A DNA stretch of 64,000 bases from Halomontanus rarus (GTDB lineage: Archaea > Halobacteriota > Halobacteria > Halobacteriales > Natrialbaceae): the NCBI RefSeq assembly GCF_029338335.1, contig NZ_CP119796.1. One strand, written 5' to 3'. Shown piece after piece: positions 59,969-64,000 of this stretch; positions within the stretch are counted from its first letter, which is position 1, and every line of letters begins with the position of its first letter. The notes beneath the pieces were generated by a model. That model had not been told where the DNA came from. It worked only from the letters and a program-made list of their open reading frames with translations, and searched no databases. A program made the position numbers and the translations under genes.

Positions 59969-60580
59969 TTACTCCAGCGCGCGCCAGGAGTAGAAAAAGC
60001 GCTGGAGTGCGGTCAGGTGACCGACGACGGCGAGGAAGACCAGAAGCCAGCCGACGACCGTGAACCCGACGTAGACGCCGTCGAGCGGATACGCGAGGAA
60101 GCCGACGAACCCGATGATCGCGAGTCGATCGGCCCGGCCGACGAGGCCGCCGTAGACGCGGTCGAGACCGACCGCCTGAGCCTGCGTTCCGAGGTAGGAG
60201 GTCATCACGACGCCGGTGACGGCTGCGAAACCGAGGACGAAGTCCTCAACACCGGCGGCGAGGCCGCCGATGACGACGATGTCCGCGTACCGGTCGAGGA
60301 CGTGATCCAGCAGGTCGCCACCGGCGGAGGCGACTTCCTGCTCGCGGGCCAGCGCGCCGTCGATGATGTCGAGCCAACCGTTCAGGAAGACCAGCGTGGC
60401 GGCGGCGACGTACCAGATCCGATCCTCGACGCCGCCGAAGTAAAACGCGACCGCCGCGGCGATCGCCATCCCGAACGCCAGCACGCTCACGCCGTTTGGC
60501 GTCATCCCCATCCTGTCGAATCCCTTCACGAACGGATCGAGAAACCCGGACACGTAGGGGCGAAGTTGGTCGAGCGTCAT
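59969..60580 (-). CDS. CDP-alcohol phosphatidyltransferase family protein
   Basis: This 203-residue integral membrane enzyme has the signature D-x2-DG-x2-AR-x(n)-G-x3-D-x3-D as LDIIDGALAREQEVASAGGD followed by LLDHVLDRYAD. Six hydrophobic helices are visible. Family members transfer an alcohol head group from or onto CDP-activated lipids, here probably in archaeal phospholipid synthesis (for example archaetidylinositol phosphate). The stop codon lies 389 bp downstream of the adenylate-kinase gene start in the same operon; its start overlaps the kinase stop. Confidence 0.88.
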   Translation of the reverse strand: MTLDQLRPYVSGFLDPFVKGFDRMGMTPNGVSVLAFGMAIAAAVAFYFGGVEDRIWYVAAATLVFLNGWLDIIDGALAREQEVASAGGDLLDHVLDRYADIVVIGGLAAGVEDFVLGFAAVTGVVMTSYLGTQAQAVGLDRVYGGLVGRADRLAIIGFVGFLAYPLDGVYVGFTVVGWLLVFLAVVGHLTALQRFFYSWRALE

Positions 60581-61134
60581 GTGAGATACTCCACGAAGTC
60601 GACCGTTCCCGCACTCGGTTCGCGCTCGCCCCGACAGACCGCCGCGAGTTCCCCTGCGACGGCCTCCGGCGTGCGGTCGGTCGTGTCGATCTCGTAGACC
60701 GACTCGAGGCCGTGGCGGTCGACCGCTTCGGCGAGCACGACGTCGAGCGCCTCACTTTCGGCGTTCTCTCGAGCCTTGGTCTCTGATTCGCCGCGCTCGC
60801 GCAACCGCGTCTCGAGTGTCGCAGGATCACAGCGCAACACCGCCACTCGATCCGCGTCGAGGTGATGAGCGAGGTGCGATTCGAGTAGCACGTCGTCCCG
60901 ATTCTCGAGGCGTTCGGCGAGGGCGTCGAGGTCGGCGACGACGCTGTCGCGGTCCTCGTCGATTGCGGTGTACAGTTCCTCGTCCTCGATCAGGTGGTTG
61001 AGGTGGACGACCTCGAGACCGATACCGATATCGAGGTCGGGTCCCGAACCGGAACCTCGACCGTCGGCCTCTTCGATGACCCTCGTCGCGGTCGTCTTCC
61101 CGGTTCCCGGGGTACCGGTGACGGCGACCCTCAC
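60577..61134 (-). CDS. Adenylate kinase-like (AK6/Fap7-type) kinase
   Basis: This 185-residue protein has a P-loop VTGTPGTGKTTATRVIEEAD at the very N-terminus. The LESHLAHHLDADRVAVLRCD block follows, then a LID-like ETRLRERGESETKARENAE. The C-terminal YEIDTTDRTPEAVAGELAAV is conserved in the archaeal AK6-type family, linked to nucleotide kinase activity and ribosome maturation. It overlaps hisC by four bases upstream and the CDP-alcohol transferase by four bases downstream, so the three form one operon. Confidence 0.88.
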   Translation of the reverse strand: MRVAVTGTPGTGKTTATRVIEEADGRGSGSGPDLDIGIGLEVVHLNHLIEDEELYTAIDEDRDSVVADLDALAERLENRDDVLLESHLAHHLDADRVAVLRCDPATLETRLRERGESETKARENAESEALDVVLAEAVDRHGLESVYEIDTTDRTPEAVAGELAAVCRGEREPSAGTVDFVEYLT

Positions 61135-62348
61135 TGGTCGGTCACCTCGGGACGGCCGTCGGGTGCGTCGGTCGCGTCCGTTTCCGTTTTCGTTTCGGGT
61201 TCGGATTCGGGTCCGCTGTCGGTGCTGGATTCGGACTCGAACTCGGACCCACCGAACCCGTCGGCGAGCACCGCGTTCAGCGTCTCGACGGCGCGTTCGG
61301 TCTCGGCTTCGGTGCCGCAGGTGATCCGGATACAGCCCGGCAGACCGAAGCTCGTACAGTCGCGGACGATGACGCCGCGGGTCTGCATCTCCTCGGCGAC
61401 GGCGCTCGCGTCGCCGACAGCGAGGAGGACGAAGTTCCCCTCGCTCTCCCAGACGTGAGCGTCGGCCCGCTTCTCGATGAACTCGCGCGCGGCGGTCGTC
61501 GTCTCGACGGTCCGTGCGACGTGTTCGTCGTCCTCGAGGGCCGCGAGGCCGGCGTGGCAGGCGATTTCACTCGCCGCGAACGGGGTGTTCACGCGTGCGT
61601 AGGCGTCCGCCCACTCACCGGGCACGACCGCGTATCCCAGTCTGAGCCCGGCGAGGCCGTACGCCTTCGAGAACGTTCGCAAGACGGCGACGTCGTCTCG
61701 AGCCTCGAAGCCGTTTCGACCCTCGATCAGCGCCAGCGCGCTGTCGACGTTTGCGAACTCGCCGTAGGCCTCGTCGACGAGGACGAGCGTCTCCTCGTCG
61801 GTTTCGTCGGCGATCTCCTCGACGTCCGCGAGCGGGATCGTCGACCCCGACGGGTTGTGGGGACTGGTGAGGTAGACGATTCGCTCGCCGTCGTAGGCCT
61901 CGAGGACTGTCTCGGCGTCCTGCGCGAAGTCGTCCCCTCTCGAGAGGGTGTACTCCCGAACGCCGCCGTGGTGGTAGCGAGCGCTCATGCCGTAGTAGGC
62001 GAATCCGGGTGCCGGAACGAGAACGTCGTCGTCGGGCTCGAGGACGGCCCGGGAGAGGTAGTCGATCGCGCCGTCGCCGCCGTTGGCGAGCCAGACCTGC
62101 ACCGGGGCGACGTCCCAGCGGTCCGCGATCGCGTCGGTGAGATCGGCGTGGGCCGCCTTCGGGTAGGAACTGACACTGGCGGCGGTATCGCGAATCGCGA
62201 CGATCGCGGACGGTGCCGGCCCGTGGGGGTTCTCGTTCGACGCGAGTTTGATGAACTCCTCGGGATCGCGCCCGAGTTCGCGGGCGACTTCCTCGATGCC
62301 TCGACCCGCCTCGTATGCGACGTGGTCGGACAGGTCGCGTGGTCTCAT
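61131..62348 (-). CDS. hisC: Histidinol-phosphate aminotransferase
   Basis: The start at the ATG at 62348 (MRPRDLSDHVAYEAGRGIEE) gives 405 residues. Fold type I PLP enzyme features: FIKLASNENPHGPAPSAI, LANGGDGAIDYLSRAVL, YLTSPHNPSGSTIPL, LVDEAYGEFA, and the PLP lysine in TFSKAYGLAGLRLGYAV; the arginine in PGCIRITCGTEAE binds the substrate carboxylate. It acts in histidine synthesis, making histidinol phosphate. The C-terminal 30 residues are a Ser/Thr/Glu-rich tail, unusual but common in haloarchaea. First gene of a three-gene operon. Confidence 0.94.
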   Translation of the reverse strand: MRPRDLSDHVAYEAGRGIEEVARELGRDPEEFIKLASNENPHGPAPSAIVAIRDTAASVSSYPKAAHADLTDAIADRWDVAPVQVWLANGGDGAIDYLSRAVLEPDDDVLVPAPGFAYYGMSARYHHGGVREYTLSRGDDFAQDAETVLEAYDGERIVYLTSPHNPSGSTIPLADVEEIADETDEETLVLVDEAYGEFANVDSALALIEGRNGFEARDDVAVLRTFSKAYGLAGLRLGYAVVPGEWADAYARVNTPFAASEIACHAGLAALEDDEHVARTVETTTAAREFIEKRADAHVWESEGNFVLLAVGDASAVAEEMQTRGVIVRDCTSFGLPGCIRITCGTEAETERAVETLNAVLADGFGGSEFESESSTDSGPESEPETKTETDATDAPDGRPEVTDQ

Positions 62349-62539
62349 ACGCCAACCGTTTTGCCGACGGGTATTAAGAATGCTTACCTGATGCGGCTCG
62401 ATTCCCGCGTCGACACGACGAGAGAGCACTCGGGCCGAACACCGGACTGTCTGCCGCTCACACGGTCTGTTGTGAGTTCTTTCCGGTGCAATCGCGCCCT
62501 ATCTGCAGTTGCACCGGTAACCAGTGACGGCAGTCCGTC

Positions 62540-63034
62540 TCACGCGATGCGTCCGTCGAACTGGCGCGCCGCGACGTCTCGGACCAGCCGTCGCTCGAGG
62601 TCGTCGGTCCGCCGGTTCGCAGCCAGCGAGACGACGTCCTCGCGGCGGTCCCACTCGAGCAGGCCGACGTCCTCGAGTTTGGGGAGGTGGACGTGTCTGA
62701 GTGCCGTGGCGATCTCGCGCGCTCGCGTTCGGTCCCCGTCGTCGGGCCGGTCAGCCGCTCTCTCGGCGGTGTCGTGCTCGGGTTCGGAGGTGGTCTTGTA
62801 TCGGTATCCGTATTCGGCCTCGAGGTCGCCGATCCTCGCCGCGAGCGTTTCGACCGAGAGACGGTCCGATCGGTGAAGGAGAACGACGACCAGTCGTCGC
62901 CGGGCGGCAGCGAACGCGTCGAAGACTTCGTCCCAGTACTCGCCGGCCGACTCGTCGACCGACCGACTCGAACGGACTGGACGCCTGGTACCCATACCGG
63001 ATGGTTCTCTCCAAGTGTGGTCGCTCTTCGGCAT
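62540..63034 (-). CDS. DUF7344-like winged-helix regulator
   Basis: This protein is 164 residues from 63034; ATG at 62995 (MGTRRPVRSSRSVDESAG) gives 151 and may be the true start. The domain reads VFDAFAAARRRLVVVLLHRS, RLSVETLAARIGDLEAEYGY, IATALRHVHLPKLEDVGLLEW. It is the same layout as 5334-5681, with a longer acidic insert before the recognition helix. A presumed DNA-binding regulator. The upstream spacer is shared with the ligase gene on the same strand. Confidence 0.78.
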   Translation of the reverse strand: MPKSDHTWREPSGMGTRRPVRSSRSVDESAGEYWDEVFDAFAAARRRLVVVLLHRSDRLSVETLAARIGDLEAEYGYRYKTTSEPEHDTAERAADRPDDGDRTRAREIATALRHVHLPKLEDVGLLEWDRREDVVSLAANRRTDDLERRLVRDVAARQFDGRIA

Positions 63035-63131
63035 TATCGGTCAAGCCCTTTTTATTCTTCAGCGGCGACTCGACCGAACGCGCCGTCGACCAGCCCCCTC
63101 TCTGCGACCCCGTTCGTCGCGCCGTCCCCGC

Positions 63132-64000
63132 TCACGCCCCCTGCAACTCGAGGACGCGCTCGAGCGTCTCCGCATCCTCGGGGTCCTTGTCCTCGCGGAC
63201 GCCGAGGAATCGAGGGAATCGGAGGGCGTACCCCGCCGAGTACGTCGGCGACGACTGGATCTCCTCGTAGCCGACTTCGAAGACGACCGCGGGCTCGAGA
63301 TCGACCGTCTGCCCCTCCTGTGTACGGATGTAGGGCTCGAGGCGGTCGGTGAGTTCAGCGAGTGTCTCGTCGGTGATCCCCGTCGCAACTTTCCCGATCG
63401 TCTCGTAGCCGTCGCCGTCGCGAACCGAGAGGAGGAACGTGCCGAGGAACGTCGCTCGGCGTCCTTCGCCCCACTCTGCACCCGTGACGACCAGATCGAG
63501 CGTCTCGACGTCGGGTTTGCGCTTGAGCCAGTGTTTGCCCCGCCGGCCCGGCGAGTACGTCGAGGTGGGATCTTTGAGCATGAGCCCCTCGTGGCCCGAC
63601 TCGAGGGCGTCGGCGTCGATCTCCTCGATCGCCTCGCTATCGCCGGTGAGCCACAGCTTCGAGAGTCCCTCGCCGTCCGAGAGCAGCGACTCGAGTCGGT
63701 CGTGGCGCTCGACCAGCGGGTCGTCCAGCAGGTCCTCGCCCGCGACGTGCAAACAATCGAAGAAGACCGGCTCGACGGTAACGTCCTCGCGCGCTTTCGC
63801 CACGTCGTGTTTCCGCCGGAAGCGTCGCAGCACCTCCTGAAACGGGAGCGGATCACCCTCCTCGTCGACGGCGACGACCTCGCCGTCGAGGATCGCCGGC
63901 TGTTCGAGGAACTCGTCGACGAACTCGACGACTTCGGGAAGGGCATCGGTGACGTTCTCCATGTTTCGCGAGAAGACGGCCGTCTCCTCGCCGTCGTAGT
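63132..64000 (-). CDS. ligA: ATP-dependent DNA ligase, C-terminal part (truncated by window edge)
   Basis: About 289 residues are inside the window, with the frame open to the edge. Visible motifs are motif III-like AILDGEVVAVD, LHVAGEDLLDDPLVERHDRL, motif IV SGHEGLMLKDPTSTYSPGRR, motif V KHWLKRKPDVETLDLVV, and the OB-fold end EVGYEEIQSSPTYSAGYALR. The adenylated-lysine motif (KxDG) lies outside the window. It joins nicks in replication and repair. The C-terminus (RFLGVREDKDPEDAETLERV) is normal for archaeal replicative ligases. Confidence 0.94.
   Translation of the reverse strand, partial: YDGEETAVFSRNMENVTDALPEVVEFVDEFLEQPAILDGEVVAVDEEGDPLPFQEVLRRFRRKHDVAKAREDVTVEPVFFDCLHVAGEDLLDDPLVERHDRLESLLSDGEGLSKLWLTGDSEAIEEIDADALESGHEGLMLKDPTSTYSPGRRGKHWLKRKPDVETLDLVVTGAEWGEGRRATFLGTFLLSVRDGDGYETIGKVATGITDETLAELTDRLEPYIRTQEGQTVDLEPAVVFEVGYEEIQSSPTYSAGYALRFPRFLGVREDKDPEDAETLERVLELQGA

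Overview
The window is chromosomal DNA of a haloarchaeon, most likely a member of the Natrialbaceae. The signs are high GC, Asp/Glu-rich proteins, Tat signal peptides (including Tat lipoproteins), an intron-containing tRNA-Trp, and lineage-typical families (HalOD1, DUF5794, DUF7344-like, aMBF1, archaeal TpiA). The species call is inference. The window opens inside a membrane-protein gene and closes inside an ATP-dependent DNA ligase gene.

There are three zones. (1) 1-7,890 is a decayed flank. It has a few intact small genes (HalOD1, zinc-ribbon, HTH, Lrp/AsnC) among pseudogene fragments of earlier mobile elements. (2) 7,893-38,555 is one integrated element of about 30.6 kb. It is bounded by an exact 16-bp direct repeat, and the right copy is the 3' end of the tRNA-Trp gene. 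(3) 38,543-64,000 is ordinary chromosome: tRNA-Trp, a secreted beta-helix/PGF-pre-PGF pair, guaB, a YcaO protein, an RNA-binding protein, DJ-1, Hsp20, DHH phosphoesterase, ornithine cyclodeaminase family, J-domain and TIR proteins, tpiA, aMBF1, CDP-alcohol phosphatidyltransferase, adenylate kinase, hisC and ligA.

The element is modular. Its left end carries a recombination operon that looks like the SNJ2 type: a winged-helix protein, a 37-aa Cys/His protein and a tyrosine integrase, all overlapping. This faces a divergent phiH1-repressor-like gene across an operator-rich spacer. Next come an orphan HicB-like gene and an Orc1/Cdc6. An AT-rich cargo block follows: a type IIG-like restriction-methylase, an AIPR protein, an OLD-family nuclease and an HNH nuclease. 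The centre (31,285 down to 20,861, minus strand) is a tightly coupled operon of about eleven genes. It encodes a Tat-exported, C-terminally anchored surface protein, several small membrane proteins (at least two of them paralogous), two larger membrane proteins, a soluble helical protein, a P-loop ATPase and a large GLUG/PKD surface protein. A second AT-rich cargo block has an AbrB-like protein, a membrane-anchored unknown and an SRA-like/HNH type IV nuclease. The right end is a five-gene operon with overlapping GTGA junctions, including a DNA methyltransferase, DUF4326, a PD-(D/E)XK-like protein and a large winged-helix protein.

The central operon is the best candidate for an undescribed system. 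It has surface proteins, membrane proteins and an ATPase but no capsid, terminase or tail genes. That fits an envelope-only virus (pleolipovirus-like), a plasmid-vesicle element, or a DNA-transfer apparatus. Its large surface-protein gene is currently broken by a 13-bp tandem duplication.
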